Source of the DNA: DATAXP01 sp036272935
GTDB lineage: Bacteria; Planctomycetota; Planctomycetia; Pirellulales; PNKZ01
Length of the DNA: 64,000 nt
NCBI GenBank assembly: GCA_036272935.1
Contig: DATAXP010000050.1
Coordinates: 1 to 64,000 of the forward strand
Direction: 5' to 3'
How positions within the stretch are numbered: the first letter of the stretch is position 1; every line of letters starts with the position of its first letter. Shown here piece by piece: positions 52,308-61,610 of this stretch. The notes under the pieces were generated by a model, which saw only the letters and a list, made by a program, of their open reading frames with translations, searched no databases and had not been told where the DNA came from. The translations under genes were made by a program, and so were the position numbers.

Positions 52308-53426
52308 ATGCTCGATGCCGTGCTGCGCGTGATCGCCCTGGTGCACAAGGAGCTGTTGGCGATCCTGAAGGATCCGCGCAGCCGGTTCAGCCTGCTGATC
52401 CCGCCGATCCTGCAGTGCCTGATCTACGGCTACGCCGCCACGTACGATCTGAACGACGTGCCGTTCGCCGTGCTCGACCGCGATCGCAGTGCGGCCTCGC
52501 ACGAGTTGCTCGCCCGGCTCGATGGCTCGCCGGAGTTTGAGCGTGCGGCGAATTTCGATCGGCTTGCCGATTTGAAGGCGTCAATCGACAATCGCCGCGC
52601 ATTGCTGGGTATTCAGATCGACGAGGATTTCGAGCGCAAGCTGTATGCCGGCGTCCCTGCCGAGATCCAGGTGCTGGCCGACGGACGCAATTCCAACACC
52701 GCTGGCACGGCGCTGGGTTACGTGGGCGCGATCGTCCAGCAATTCAATGCCGACTGGCGCAGCGAGCACGGCCAAGGCAGCCCGTCGATCGAGGTGGTGA
52801 TCCGCGCCTGGTACAATCCGAATCTCGAAACGCGCTGGCACATGATCCCCAGCCTGGTTGGCACATTGACGCTACTGCAAACTTTGCTGCTCACGGCGAT
52901 GTCGGTGGCGCGCGAACGCGAGCAAGGGACCTTCGACCAGTTGCTCGTGACGCCGTACCGGCCCAGCGAGATCATGATCGGCAAGGCGCTGCCGTCGATG
53001 CTCATCGGCCTGCTGCAGGCCACGAACGTCCTTTTGGTCGCACAGCTTTGGTTCCACATTCCGTTTGCCGGGTCGTTCGTGGTGCTGTACGTCGTGCTGA
53101 GCGTATTCCTGCTGGCGGCCGTGGGGCTTGGGCTGCTAGTGTCGTCGGTGGTCGCCACGATGCAACAAGCGATGCTGTTCTCGTTCATGCTGATGATGCC
53201 GTTCGCCTTGCTTTCGGGACTGACGACGCCGATCAGCAGCATGCCGCGTGTGCTGCAATGGTTCACGTACATCAACCCGCTACGCTACGCCATCGAGCTG
53301 GTGCAGCGCATTTACCTGGAAGGGACGGGCCTCGTGCAATTGCTTCCCGAGGTCTGGCCGCTGGCGGCCATCGCCGCCGTCACGCTGCCGATCGCGGCGT
53401 GGATGTTCCGCAACAAGCTGACGTGA
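52308..53426 (+). CDS. ABC-2 permease subunit 2 of the tripartite exporter
   Basis: 372 residues with the same layout: helix near 25-45, large loop, five C-terminal helices, and the coupling segment REREQGTFDQLLVTPYRPSEIMIGK. Spaced 10 bp after subunit 1, so co-transcribed. Its TGA stop is immediately followed by a heptamer hairpin array that separates it from the convergent DUF1501 gene. Confidence 0.92.
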   Translation: MLDAVLRVIALVHKELLAILKDPRSRFSLLIPPILQCLIYGYAATYDLNDVPFAVLDRDRSAASHELLARLDGSPEFERAANFDRLADLKASIDNRRALLGIQIDEDFERKLYAGVPAEIQVLADGRNSNTAGTALGYVGAIVQQFNADWRSEHGQGSPSIEVVIRAWYNPNLETRWHMIPSLVGTLTLLQTLLLTAMSVAREREQGTFDQLLVTPYRPSEIMIGKALPSMLIGLLQATNVLLVAQLWFHIPFAGSFVVLYVVLSVFLLAAVGLGLLVSSVVATMQQAMLFSFMLMMPFALLSGLTTPISSMPRVLQWFTYINPLRYAIELVQRIYLEGTGLVQLLPEVWPLAAIAAVTLPIAAWMFRNKLT

Positions 53427-53495
53427 AATGCGGAATGATAAATGCTGAATGCTGACGCCGGCAATTTAGCATTGAGCATTCCGCATTTAGCATTC
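53427..53495. repeat. Heptamer hairpin array (AATGCTT family), copy 2
   Basis: Left arm 53427-53453 AATGCGG AATGATA AATGCTG AATGCT; right arm 53468-53495 is its reverse complement with a few differences. Same family as 34338-34416. It lies at a tail-to-tail junction and contains the DUF1501 stop codon. Confidence 0.92.
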
Positions 53496-54756
53496 AACCG
53501 ATCAGCGCCGCGATTGGCTTACCGCCGTCGGAGATGGCGATCGGGCGGCCGACGGGGCTGATCTCTTCGTGCTTCGGGTCCATGCCCAATAGCCGGGCGA
53601 TGGTGGCGAAGTAATCGGGGACGGTGACCGGGTGGCTGGCCACGCGCGCTCCTTCGGCGTCGGTGCTGCCGAAGGCTTGCCCGCCGCGCACGCCGCCACC
53701 GGCCAGCACGGTGGCCCAGGCATTCGGATAGTGATCGCGGCCGTCGGCCGGGCTGATCTTCGGCGTTCGGCCGAACTCACCCATCCACACGATCAAGGTA
53801 TCATCGAGCATATGACGTTCCTCAAGATCGCGGATCAAGGCGGCAAACGCCGGATCGAGGTCGTGCATCAGGTACGTGGTCTTGGTGAAGTTGTCGATGT
53901 GCGTGTCCCAGCCGTCGAGCGTCACCTCGACAAACCGCACACCGGTTTCGATCAGCCGCCGGGCCATCAGGCAGCCGCGGCCGAAATCGCTGTCGCCGTA
54001 CGCTTGCTGCACGGCGCGTGGCTCGTCCTTGATGTTGAACGCTTTGACCAGCGACGACTGCATCAGCCGCACGCTCTTGTCGTACACCGCATCGTGGTTG
54101 GCCACGGCGGCAGCGTGCGTCTCGGCCCGGAAGCCGTCCTGCAAGATCGCCAGAGCTTCTCTCCGCGCGCTGAATCGGCTGCGATCGACATCCTTCGCCA
54201 GCGGCAGATTGCGCACTCCCTGGTTCGGGTCCTGCACCGTGAACGGATTGTGCTGCACCCCCAGGAACCCCGAGCTGATGCTCGGCCCGCGGATGCTCAC
54301 GAAGTTCGGCAGCTCGAAGTTCGGATCGCCCAGCTCGTGGCTCACCCACGAGCCAAGGCTCGGATGCTTGAGCGTGCCGGAAGGGGCGTAGCCGGTGTGC
54401 ATCAGGTACTGGCCGCGGTCATGGTTCCCTTCCTTGCTGGTCATGGAACGGATGATGGCCAGGTGCCTGGCTTGCTCGGCCAGCAGCGGCAGGTGTTCGC
54501 AGATCTTCACGCCGGGGGCACTGGTGCTGATCGCCTCGAACGGTCCGCCGGTGGCGGTGCCCGGCTTGGGATCGAACGTATCGAGATGACTCGGCCCACC
54601 GTTCATCCACAGCAGGATACACGATTTGCCGCGCCGCTTGGCATCGGCCACGGCGGCCATCGCCTGCCACCGCGGGATGCACAGGCTGAGCAACCCGCCC
54701 AGCCCGCCGGTCAGAAACGTCCGGCGCGCGACAGGACCAAGACAAGGTTTCGTCAT
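53494..54756 (-). CDS. DUF1501 domain protein (exported, Tat-like signal)
   Basis: 420 residues from ATG 54756; ATG 54774 would place the first codons inside a heptamer tract and is less likely. RRTFLTGGLGGLLSLCI is a twin-arginine-type signal. The body has the alkaline-phosphatase/sulfatase-like DUF1501 fold: CILLWMNGGPSHLDTFDPKPG, RSMTSKEGNHDRGQYLMHTGY, DTLIVWMGEFGRTPK, DGRDHYPNAW. These genes follow DUF1549/DUF1553 genes throughout planctomycetes; the biochemical role is not established. Confidence 0.93.
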   Translation of the reverse strand: MTKPCLGPVARRTFLTGGLGGLLSLCIPRWQAMAAVADAKRRGKSCILLWMNGGPSHLDTFDPKPGTATGGPFEAISTSAPGVKICEHLPLLAEQARHLAIIRSMTSKEGNHDRGQYLMHTGYAPSGTLKHPSLGSWVSHELGDPNFELPNFVSIRGPSISSGFLGVQHNPFTVQDPNQGVRNLPLAKDVDRSRFSARREALAILQDGFRAETHAAAVANHDAVYDKSVRLMQSSLVKAFNIKDEPRAVQQAYGDSDFGRGCLMARRLIETGVRFVEVTLDGWDTHIDNFTKTTYLMHDLDPAFAALIRDLEERHMLDDTLIVWMGEFGRTPKISPADGRDHYPNAWATVLAGGGVRGGQAFGSTDAEGARVASHPVTVPDYFATIARLLGMDPKHEEISPVGRPIAISDGGKPIAALIG

Positions 54757-54802
54757 CTGGACTTCGTCATTCATTCGACATTCGTCCTTCGCCAGTTCGT
54801 CA
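54747..54802. repeat. One-armed heptamer tract (TTCGTCA family)
   Basis: TTCGTCA-TCTGGAC-TTCGTCA-TTCATTC-GACATTC and so on; 7-bp period with no obvious complementary arm. It spans the start region of the DUF1501 gene and the short gap to the DUF1549 gene. Related to the 25601-25720 array. Confidence 0.75.
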
Positions 54803-54810
54803 TTTTCCCG

Positions 54811-56718
54811 CTAGTGGTTTGTCAAAAACTCGGTGCAGTTCAGCAGCGCCCAGTAAATGTCCTCGAACGCCTGTTCCCGCGTGGTGTTCCCTCCACCGGT
54901 GGCGGCCAGATGTTGGAACGGCGCTTCGGCGGCGAACGCCTGGAACGCTTTCACAAACAAGGCCCCGTCGGCATTGTTCTTCACCAGTTTGCGCAGTGCG
55001 GTGAAATCGGCGCCGGTCTTCGCGTGTTTGAGCAACTCGGTAAAATCGGCGCCCTCGCTGGCATGGGCGATCTCCGGGCTGACCCCCAGCGCCGACAGTC
55101 CCGTCGGCGTGCTGGCCGGTGGGCCAGCGGTATGCGCTACCTCGCGCGACTTGGCGAGGAACGCCCGCCACTTTTTCAATTCCACTTCGGTCGGGCGACG
55201 TGAAACGGTCCGCAGGTAAAGCTGCTCGATCGCCGCGACATCGTCGCTCGCGCGGCTCAGCACCGTCCCGAGCCCTTCGTTCGGCACCAGCCGTGCCGAT
55301 CCGCACACCAGCGTTCCGTTGAGCAGCAGCAGCGACCGCGGGATGGTCCCTTCCTGTTCGATCACCTCGGCCATGTCGTCGGTCCCCATCTGGCTGACCA
55401 GCTGAGTAATGAACGCGTTGCGGACCATATCGAAGTGCCCCTTGCTCAAGCGGTCGAGCCGGTCGTCGGTGTCGGTTGCCGTGCAGATGGCGTCGAACAG
55501 TTCTTCCACGTCGAGTGCCTTGAGCGGAAAACTCCCCCAGTATGTCTCCTCCTTGGCCGATCGCTGTAAATCGACGCACGCCCGGCCGTAGGCCCCGGTG
55601 CTGCAAATCACGCGCAGCAGGTGCTGCAAGTCGTAGGCATGATCGGCAAAATCATCAGCCAGTGCATCGAGCGTGGCCGGCAACAGCGGTGGATTGCCCG
55701 GCCTGAAATCGTCGACTGGCTCGACGAACCCGCATCCCAGCAGCTTGCCCCACAGGCGATTGACGATCGCCTTGGCGAACCAGGGATTGTCTTTCGCCGT
55801 CACCCAATTGGCTAACGCAACCCGTCGGCTGCCGAAGCTCGGCGCGGCCGGCCCGTTGAGCATTTTCGGCGTCTCGTTGACGTAATCCTTGTACGAGCCG
55901 AAGAGCGTTTCGTATTTCTCATACGGCGGCGTGAACCAGCGGTCCTTCAGCTCCATGCGGTAGGTGCCAACTACCTTGAGCAGCATTCCCGGTCGATCGA
56001 CGTAGGTCGGGAACGTCTTGGCGAAGCAGGCGGTGAACTGCTTGAAGTCCTTCTGCGTCCATTTTTCGGTCTTGTGATCGTGGCACTGGGCGCATTGAAT
56101 CTGTACGCCCAGAAACAGCTTCGACGTGGCGGCCGCCATGTCAGGGATGCTACGCGAGTGGCGCATGAACCAGTTCACCGCAGGGTTGAAGCGCTCGTCG
56201 AAATCCTTGGGCGTTTCGCTGTAGCCGGCCGGCCGCTCGCGGTTCGAGTTGTACCCCTCGGCAGTGATCAGGTCGCGCACCATTTGGTCCCACGGCGCGT
56301 TCTTGTCGAATTCCTCGCGCAACCATTGCTGAAAGGCCGTCCGATCGATGAACGCTTCACGCGTGAGGCGCCCGATGAGCAGATTGTCCCAGTACGTGCC
56401 CCAATGCTCGGCATAGGCGGGACTGGCCAGCAGGCGGTCGATCTCACGCGTGCGCTTGTCGGCACGCTTGTCGGCAAGGAACTCGACGATGTGCTCCGGC
56501 TCGGGAAGCTGGCCGGTGAGGTCGATCGTGGCGCGACGCAGCCAACGGGCATCGTCGGCCGCCGGGGCGGGTGTGATGCCGTGCTCGGCCCACGCCGCGC
56601 GGATTTGCGCGTCGACCGTGGCGACGACCGTCGGGACTGCCGAGTCGATTGAATCCGCATTCGCCCTCGCAGCAAAAGAGGCAAGAAGTGCCAGCGCTAA
56701 TACGTGGCGATTGGTCAT
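54811..56718 (-). CDS. DUF1549/DUF1553 planctomycete exported protein
   Basis: 635 residues. Signal peptide at 1-22 (ALALLASFAARANA). Residues about 30-235 are DUF1549 (PSCyt2): WLRRATIDLTGQLPEPEHIVEFLADK, WDNLLIGR, and a CxxCH motif in QIQCAQCHDHKTEKW. Residues about 295-600 are DUF1553 (PSD1): SRRVALANWVTAKDNPWFAKAIVNRLWGKLLGCGFVEPVDDFRPGNPP. It lacks an N-terminal PSCyt1 haem domain, unlike its paralogue at 58418. It pairs with the DUF1501 gene 54 bp downstream. Confidence 0.94.
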   Translation of the reverse strand: MTNRHVLALALLASFAARANADSIDSAVPTVVATVDAQIRAAWAEHGITPAPAADDARWLRRATIDLTGQLPEPEHIVEFLADKRADKRTREIDRLLASPAYAEHWGTYWDNLLIGRLTREAFIDRTAFQQWLREEFDKNAPWDQMVRDLITAEGYNSNRERPAGYSETPKDFDERFNPAVNWFMRHSRSIPDMAAATSKLFLGVQIQCAQCHDHKTEKWTQKDFKQFTACFAKTFPTYVDRPGMLLKVVGTYRMELKDRWFTPPYEKYETLFGSYKDYVNETPKMLNGPAAPSFGSRRVALANWVTAKDNPWFAKAIVNRLWGKLLGCGFVEPVDDFRPGNPPLLPATLDALADDFADHAYDLQHLLRVICSTGAYGRACVDLQRSAKEETYWGSFPLKALDVEELFDAICTATDTDDRLDRLSKGHFDMVRNAFITQLVSQMGTDDMAEVIEQEGTIPRSLLLLNGTLVCGSARLVPNEGLGTVLSRASDDVAAIEQLYLRTVSRRPTEVELKKWRAFLAKSREVAHTAGPPASTPTGLSALGVSPEIAHASEGADFTELLKHAKTGADFTALRKLVKNNADGALFVKAFQAFAAEAPFQHLAATGGGNTTREQAFEDIYWALLNCTEFLTNH

Positions 56719-56870
56719 GGTCCGTCCCTTAGGAAGCCATTGCGAAAGAAATGTCTGGGCTGTGGGAGGCGATTCCCATCGCCGATTTGTTCACATACTT
56801 CACGCTGCCGGTCGGCGAAAGGATTCGCCTGCCACGAACAATTAACTCGCGTTTTCGAGCAAACTATCTT
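56719..56870. repeat. Inverted repeat GTGGGAGGCGATTC / GGATTCGCCTGCCAC
   Basis: 56761-56785 and 56812-56836 are inverted copies (about 20 of 25 paired). A third half-copy lies at 58286-58309 upstream of the sigma gene. This stretch separates the small membrane gene from the DUF1549 gene. Confidence 0.7.
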
Positions 56871-57272
56871 TCATCGCTGTTTGCCACTCATTGACCAGCC
56901 GTGCGTGCCCGATTTGTGCCGTTCAATCGACTCGCGCAGCGCCTCGCTTTGGGCGTCGGTAAGCAGCGGCGCGATCTCCGCGATCATGCCGGCGAAAATT
57001 GCACGCCGGCGCTCTTCGGCCTCGTTGCGTAGCGACAGCAGGTCGCGCATCGATTGATCGACGATCGACCGCAGTTGCGATTCCTGGTCTGGCGTTACAT
57101 GCACTTCGTCGCGCAGCCAGGCCATGGTGCGCGGCGACCAGGTTTCGGGATTCGCTCGGTCGCGGATCGTCCGTTGAATCGCTCCCACGGTCAGCGCCGC
57201 ACCAATAGCCATGCCGGCGACGAACACCGTGGCCAAACCGAGCATCAATTTCCAGTGCCGCAATGGATTCAT
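56871..57272 (-). CDS. Small membrane-anchored LTxxQ-like protein
   Basis: 133 residues from ATG 57272, overlapping the upstream stop (ATGA). One membrane helix (about 9-30) then a helical region with two LTxxQ-like motifs (VTPDQESQLRSIVDQ and LTDAQSEALRESIE), resembling CpxP/Spy or the CnrX-type periplasmic sensors found beside ECF sigma factors. This would make it an extracytoplasmic sensor or chaperone for the sigma circuit; that is inference from layout. Confidence 0.75.
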   Translation of the reverse strand: MNPLRHWKLMLGLATVFVAGMAIGAALTVGAIQRTIRDRANPETWSPRTMAWLRDEVHVTPDQESQLRSIVDQSMRDLLSLRNEAEERRRAIFAGMIAEIAPLLTDAQSEALRESIERHKSGTHGWSMSGKQR

Positions 57273-57556
57273 GGCAACGGCTCGATATGGACAACGGAAT
57301 CGAAGATCGGAGGCGTCCACCACGCCGCCTCGAGTTCACGCCAGCTCCAAAAGCAGATCAACACCGATGCCGCCAACGCCACCCACGCGGCCGTCGAAAC
57401 GATCCGCTGCCGCTCGTGCAACACGAACGACGCAACAGGCCGCCGAAACGCACATTCGACGACGCGATCGGCGAAGCCCGGCGGCGGCGTCGGTGGGGTA
57501 TCGAACGCATGGGCGGCAGCAGCGAGTTGCCGCCATAGTTGCTCAGGCTTACTCAT
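57269..57556 (-). CDS. Small single-pass membrane protein, possible anti-sigma factor
   Basis: 95 residues. N-terminal cytoplasmic half (PEQLWRQLAAAAHAFDTPP...), one membrane helix at about 55-73 (VSTAAWVALAASVLICFWSW), and a short external tail. No zinc-binding HxxxCxxC motif is visible. It overlaps the sigma gene by 4 bp and the LTxxQ-like gene by 4 bp. Its position suggests an anti-sigma role, not proven. Confidence 0.7.
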   Translation of the reverse strand: MSKPEQLWRQLAAAAHAFDTPPTPPPGFADRVVECAFRRPVASFVLHERQRIVSTAAWVALAASVLICFWSWRELEAAWWTPPIFDSVVHIEPLP

Positions 57557-58206
57557 CTCGGTTCTGTCTCCAAACTCGCAGCAGGCGCTTGAGCCGGCCG
57601 CTCGCCGAGCAGCCGTTCCAGCACTCCGTGCAGCTTCCGCCGCGCGCGCAAGGCACGCACCTTCACCGACACTCGCGTCCGACCGACGCGCTCAGCGACT
57701 TCCGCGACGCGATAGCCTTCGAGATCGAGCATGGTAAGGATCACGCGGTCTTCAGCACTCAGCGTTTCAAGCAACTTTTGGGACAGTTCTCGCGCCGCCA
57801 CCGTATCGACAGGATCCGCCGTCGCCGCGGCCCCCGTGCTCTCGCCGAGCAGGGCCGCCTGGCGTGGATCGAGGTCCGACCAACGCAGTTCCTTCTTCGT
57901 CTTTCCCTTGCTGCGAATCGCGTCGATGCACACTCGCACCGCCACCCGCGACACCCAATGTCCCAGCGGCGAGTCGCCGCGATACTGATCGAGCCGACTG
58001 AACACCCGCAGGAACACTTCCTGCAACAGATCATCCTGCGACACGCTGCCGAGATCGCGCGGAACGTACGCGCTGACAATCTTCGCAGCCAACGGGTATA
58101 GCCGTTCGATCAACTCACAGGCGGCGGCCTGGTCGCCGGCCAGGACCTGCCCAACCAGCGCCGACGCATCGTCCGAGCCAGCCTCTGACTGCGACGATTT
58201 GTCCAT
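57553..58206 (-). CDS. ECF-type RNA polymerase sigma factor
   Basis: 217 residues from ATG 58206 (MDKSSQSEAGSD); upstream in-frame codons give an unlikely extension. Region 2: QDDLLQEVFLRVFSRLDQYRGDSPLGHWVSRVAVRVCIDAIR. Region 4: LSAEDRVILTMLDLEGYRVAEVAERVGRTRVSVKVRALRARRKL, a standard sigma-70 region 4 helix-turn-helix. First gene of a three-gene overlapping cassette and divergent from a DUF1549 operon. Confidence 0.95.
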   Translation of the reverse strand: MDKSSQSEAGSDDASALVGQVLAGDQAAACELIERLYPLAAKIVSAYVPRDLGSVSQDDLLQEVFLRVFSRLDQYRGDSPLGHWVSRVAVRVCIDAIRSKGKTKKELRWSDLDPRQAALLGESTGAAATADPVDTVAARELSQKLLETLSAEDRVILTMLDLEGYRVAEVAERVGRTRVSVKVRALRARRKLHGVLERLLGERPAQAPAASLETEPR

Positions 58207-58227
58207 CCCGCGCGCCTCGAAAAGAGA

Positions 58228-58254
58228 TGACGGTATCTTAGTCCCGCCGGTTAC
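58228..58254 (-). promoter_or_regulatory. ECF-type promoter candidate (autoregulatory)
   Basis: On the minus strand, GTAACC (58254-58249) and CGTCA (58232-58228) are separated by 16 bp, the spacing and composition expected for extracytoplasmic-function promoters (GTAAC / CGTC types), and lie 22 bp upstream of the sigma gene start. Suggests that the sigma factor drives its own operon. Confidence 0.4.
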
Positions 58255-58417
58255 AGCCATCGGCCAAAAATATCCAGCGAGCTCGTCGGCGAAGGGATTC
58301 GCCTCCCACAAGTTACGCGTCAAAGAATTTGCGTCCCCCGCCAAGTGCCACTACCATAAAACCTTGCGTCCTGCCGCTTGTTTCCCTCCCGCCGATCGAG
58401 TTTAGAACGTCCGCCCG

Positions 58418-61400
58418 ATGCCCCACGCGTTTGTCATCCGCTGCACGGTGATCGTTGGGCTGGCGACTGCCTTGAACTCCGGTTCCGCCAGGGCCGAGGC
58501 GGACGGCGAGATCGTTTTTAATCGCGACATCCGGCCGATCTTGTCGGACCGCTGCTTCCGCTGCCACGGGCCCGATAGCGCTTCGCGGCAGGCCGACTTG
58601 CGGCTCGATCAGAGTGAGGCGGCGGTCGCATCTCGTGAAGGCGGAGCCGCGATCGTCCCTGGCCACGCCGACCGCAGCAGTGTGTATCGGCGGATCACCT
58701 CGGCGGATGCCGACGAGCGGATGCCGCCGGCCGATTCAGGGCTAAAACTCACCGGCCGCGAGGCCGAACTGCTCAAACGCTGGATCGACGCCGGCGCCGA
58801 GTACCAACCCCATTGGTCGTTCATCGCCCCGGTGCGGCCCAAAGTTCCGCCGCTGCCGAAGTCGGCCGATGCGCGCAACCCGATCGATCACTTTGTCCGT
58901 GCGCGGTTGGCGGCGCAAAAACTCAAGCCCTCGGCCGAGGCCGACAAGCCGACGCTCATTCGCCGCGTCACGTTCGACCTGACCGGCCTGCCGCCGACGC
59001 TCTCCGAGATCGACGCGTTCCTGGCCGACGAATCGCCCGATGCCTATGAGCGCGTCGTCGATCGCTTGCTCGCTTCGCCGCGCTATGGCGAACGAATGGC
59101 GACTCCGTGGCTCGATGCCGCCCGTTACGCCGACACCAACGGCTACCAGAGCGACGAGGCACGGCACATGTGGCGGTGGCGCGATTGGGTGATCGACGCC
59201 TTCAATCGCAACCTGCCGTTCGATCAGTTCACCATCGAGCAGTTGGCCGGTGACTTGCTGCCGAACGCGACGCTTGACCAGAAGATCGCCACCGGATTCA
59301 ACCGCAATCACCGCGCGAACTCTGAGGGCGGGATTATTCCTGAGGAATTCCTCGTCGAGTATGCCGTCGACCGGCTCGACACCACCGCGACCGTCTGGCT
59401 GGGGCTGACGATTGGCTGCGCCCGCTGCCACGACCACAAATACGATCCAGTGACGCAGCGCGATTTCTATCGCTTGATGGCGTTCTTCAACAATGTGCCC
59501 GAGCAAGGCAAGGTGAGCCGCACCGGCAACTCGACGCCAACGATCGAAGCCCCGACGCCCGACCTGGCCGCCGAGCTGCGTACCTCAGCCGCGACGCTGG
59601 CTAAGGCCGAGAAGCGCTGGCGCGGCAAGGCCGCCGAGGTGACCGCCGCGCAGGGCGCGTGGGAGAAAACGATTCATGGCCGCGTGAACGAGGACATCGT
59701 CAACGGCCTGGTCGCGCACATGCCGCTCGATGGCGATACAGTCGCCGTGCAGCGGAAGCCGCGCGGTGAGGCGGCGCGCATCGAAGGCAAACCGGTCGAT
59801 GGCTCACCAAAATTCGCGGCCGGGCAAATCGATCGCGCGGCAGCGCTGACGGGCGGATCGCTGGTGGAATTTGCGGGAGTCGGCGAATTCAAGGAAACCG
59901 AAAAGTTCTCGTTCGGCGCGTGGGTTTGGCCCGACGGCGAAGGGACGATGGGCGTGGTGTCGAAGATGGACGAAGACGAATCGTACGCCGGCTGGGGACT
60001 TTCGCTCGCCGACGGCCGGGCGCAGGCCGAGCTGGTGAACCGCGTGCTCGACGATTCGATCCGGGTCGAAACCGTCCAGCCGATCGAGCCGCGGCGCTGG
60101 CACCATCTGCTGGTGGCCTACGAGGGGACGCGCAATGCTTACGGGGTGCGCATCTACGTCGACGGCAAGGTACAAAAGACGAACATTTTGTCGAACTCGC
60201 TCAGCCTGCCGATCAAGAACACCGAGCCGCTGCGGCTGGGAGCGCGTGGACGCAGCCATCGCTTCCGCGGACGGATCGACGACGTGCGGCTTTATAACCG
60301 GTCGCTCTCGGCCGACGAGGCGGCCAACCTGGCCAGCACCGAGACAATCGATCAGATCGCCAAGATTCCCGCCGGCAATCGCACCCCGGCGCAGGCCGGC
60401 AAGGTACACGCTTACTTTCTCAAGCATGACTTGCCGAAGAAGCTCGCCAAGGTGTACGCGGCACTCGAAGCGGGGCGCAAATCGCACAAAGAGTTAGAGC
60501 AGAGCATCCCGACGACGATGGTGATGCAGGAGAAGCCCGAGCGCAGCGAGACGTTCGTCCTGATGCGCGGACAGTACGATAAGCCGGGCGAGCGCGTCGA
60601 GCCGGGAGTGCCGGCGAGTTTGCATCCCTTGGACGTCAGCGCCGACGGCGCTTCGCAGCGTGCCGATCGGCTGATGCTAGGCCGCTGGCTCGCGAGTCCT
60701 GCCAACCCGCTGACGGCGCGTGTGACGGTCAACCGCTTCTGGCAGATGTATTTCGGGACTGGGCTGGTGAAGACCGCCGAGGATTTTGGCTCGCAAGGCG
60801 AGGTGCCGCGCTACCAGGAACTGCTCGATTGGCTGGCCTGCGAGTTCATCGCCAGCGGCTGGGACGTGAAAGCAATGCAGCGATTGGTCGTCACCAGCGC
60901 CACCTATCGGCAGTCATCGTCGGCCCCGGCGGCGGCGTGGGCGCGCGATCCCGAAAACCGGCTGCTGGCGCGTGGCCCGCGCCAACGCTTGAGTGCCGAG
61001 ATGATCCGCGACTCGGCCCTGGCCACCAGCGGACTGCTCGTCGAGCACGTCGGCGGTCCGAGCGTGAAGCCGTACCAGCCCCCGGGCCTGTATGAGGAAC
61101 TGAAAGCCACGGTCGGCGCATATGTCGAGGACACCGGCGAGAGCCAGTATCGCCGCAGCATGTACACGTTCTGGAAGCGCACGATTCCGGCGCCGAACAT
61201 GATGGTGTTCGACGCTGCGGGGCGCGAGGTGTGCACCGTGCGGCGGTCGTGCACCAACACCCCCTTGCAAGCGCTGGCGCTATTGAACGACGTGCCTTAC
61301 GTCGAGGCGGCTCGAGGATTGGGCCAGCGGATGATGCTCGAAGGGGGCAAATCACCCGACGATCGGATCGTGTTCGCCTTTCGCCTGGAGACGGCGCGGA

Positions 61401-61606
61401 GGCCGCGAGACGTGGAGTTGGCGATCCTGCGTGCCGGCTTCGATCGCAATCTGGCCCAGTACCGTGAATATCCCGAGGCGGCGGCCAAGCTGCTGACAAT
61501 CGGCCACTCGCCGCGCGCCGAGGGTTTGGACGCCGCCGAACTGGCCGCCTACAGCCTCACGGCCAGCGTGATTCTCAACACCGACGAAGCGATCACCAAG
61601 GAGTGA
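58418..61606 (+). CDS. PSCyt1/DUF1549/LamG/DUF1553 planctomycete exported protein
   Basis: 1062 residues. Signal peptide at 1-26. PSCyt1 with a haem c site CFRCH at 46-50 and DIRPILSDRC, then DUF1549/PSCyt2 (about 145-365) with CARCHDHKYDP, a concanavalin/LamG-like insert (about 420-640, with FSFGAWVWPDGEGTMG and VYVDGKVQ-like strands), and DUF1553 (about 730-1010, with LMLGRWLASPANPLTARVTVNRFWQMYFGTGLVKTAEDFGSQG). The paralogue on the other strand lacks the PSCyt1 and LamG modules. It is followed by a DUF1501 gene, 4 bp away. Confidence 0.95.
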   Translation: MPHAFVIRCTVIVGLATALNSGSARAEADGEIVFNRDIRPILSDRCFRCHGPDSASRQADLRLDQSEAAVASREGGAAIVPGHADRSSVYRRITSADADERMPPADSGLKLTGREAELLKRWIDAGAEYQPHWSFIAPVRPKVPPLPKSADARNPIDHFVRARLAAQKLKPSAEADKPTLIRRVTFDLTGLPPTLSEIDAFLADESPDAYERVVDRLLASPRYGERMATPWLDAARYADTNGYQSDEARHMWRWRDWVIDAFNRNLPFDQFTIEQLAGDLLPNATLDQKIATGFNRNHRANSEGGIIPEEFLVEYAVDRLDTTATVWLGLTIGCARCHDHKYDPVTQRDFYRLMAFFNNVPEQGKVSRTGNSTPTIEAPTPDLAAELRTSAATLAKAEKRWRGKAAEVTAAQGAWEKTIHGRVNEDIVNGLVAHMPLDGDTVAVQRKPRGEAARIEGKPVDGSPKFAAGQIDRAAALTGGSLVEFAGVGEFKETEKFSFGAWVWPDGEGTMGVVSKMDEDESYAGWGLSLADGRAQAELVNRVLDDSIRVETVQPIEPRRWHHLLVAYEGTRNAYGVRIYVDGKVQKTNILSNSLSLPIKNTEPLRLGARGRSHRFRGRIDDVRLYNRSLSADEAANLASTETIDQIAKIPAGNRTPAQAGKVHAYFLKHDLPKKLAKVYAALEAGRKSHKELEQSIPTTMVMQEKPERSETFVLMRGQYDKPGERVEPGVPASLHPLDVSADGASQRADRLMLGRWLASPANPLTARVTVNRFWQMYFGTGLVKTAEDFGSQGEVPRYQELLDWLACEFIASGWDVKAMQRLVVTSATYRQSSSAPAAAWARDPENRLLARGPRQRLSAEMIRDSALATSGLLVEHVGGPSVKPYQPPGLYEELKATVGAYVEDTGESQYRRSMYTFWKRTIPAPNMMVFDAAGREVCTVRRSCTNTPLQALALLNDVPYVEAARGLGQRMMLEGGKSPDDRIVFAFRLETARRPRDVELAILRAGFDRNLAQYREYPEAAAKLLTIGHSPRAEGLDAAELAAYSLTASVILNTDEAITKE

Positions 61607-61610
61607 TATC

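Noticed and set aside
54757..54774. Earlier start of the DUF1501 gene (MNDEVQ)
   Set aside because: The codons are part of the heptamer tract; the Tat signal needs only the start at 54756.
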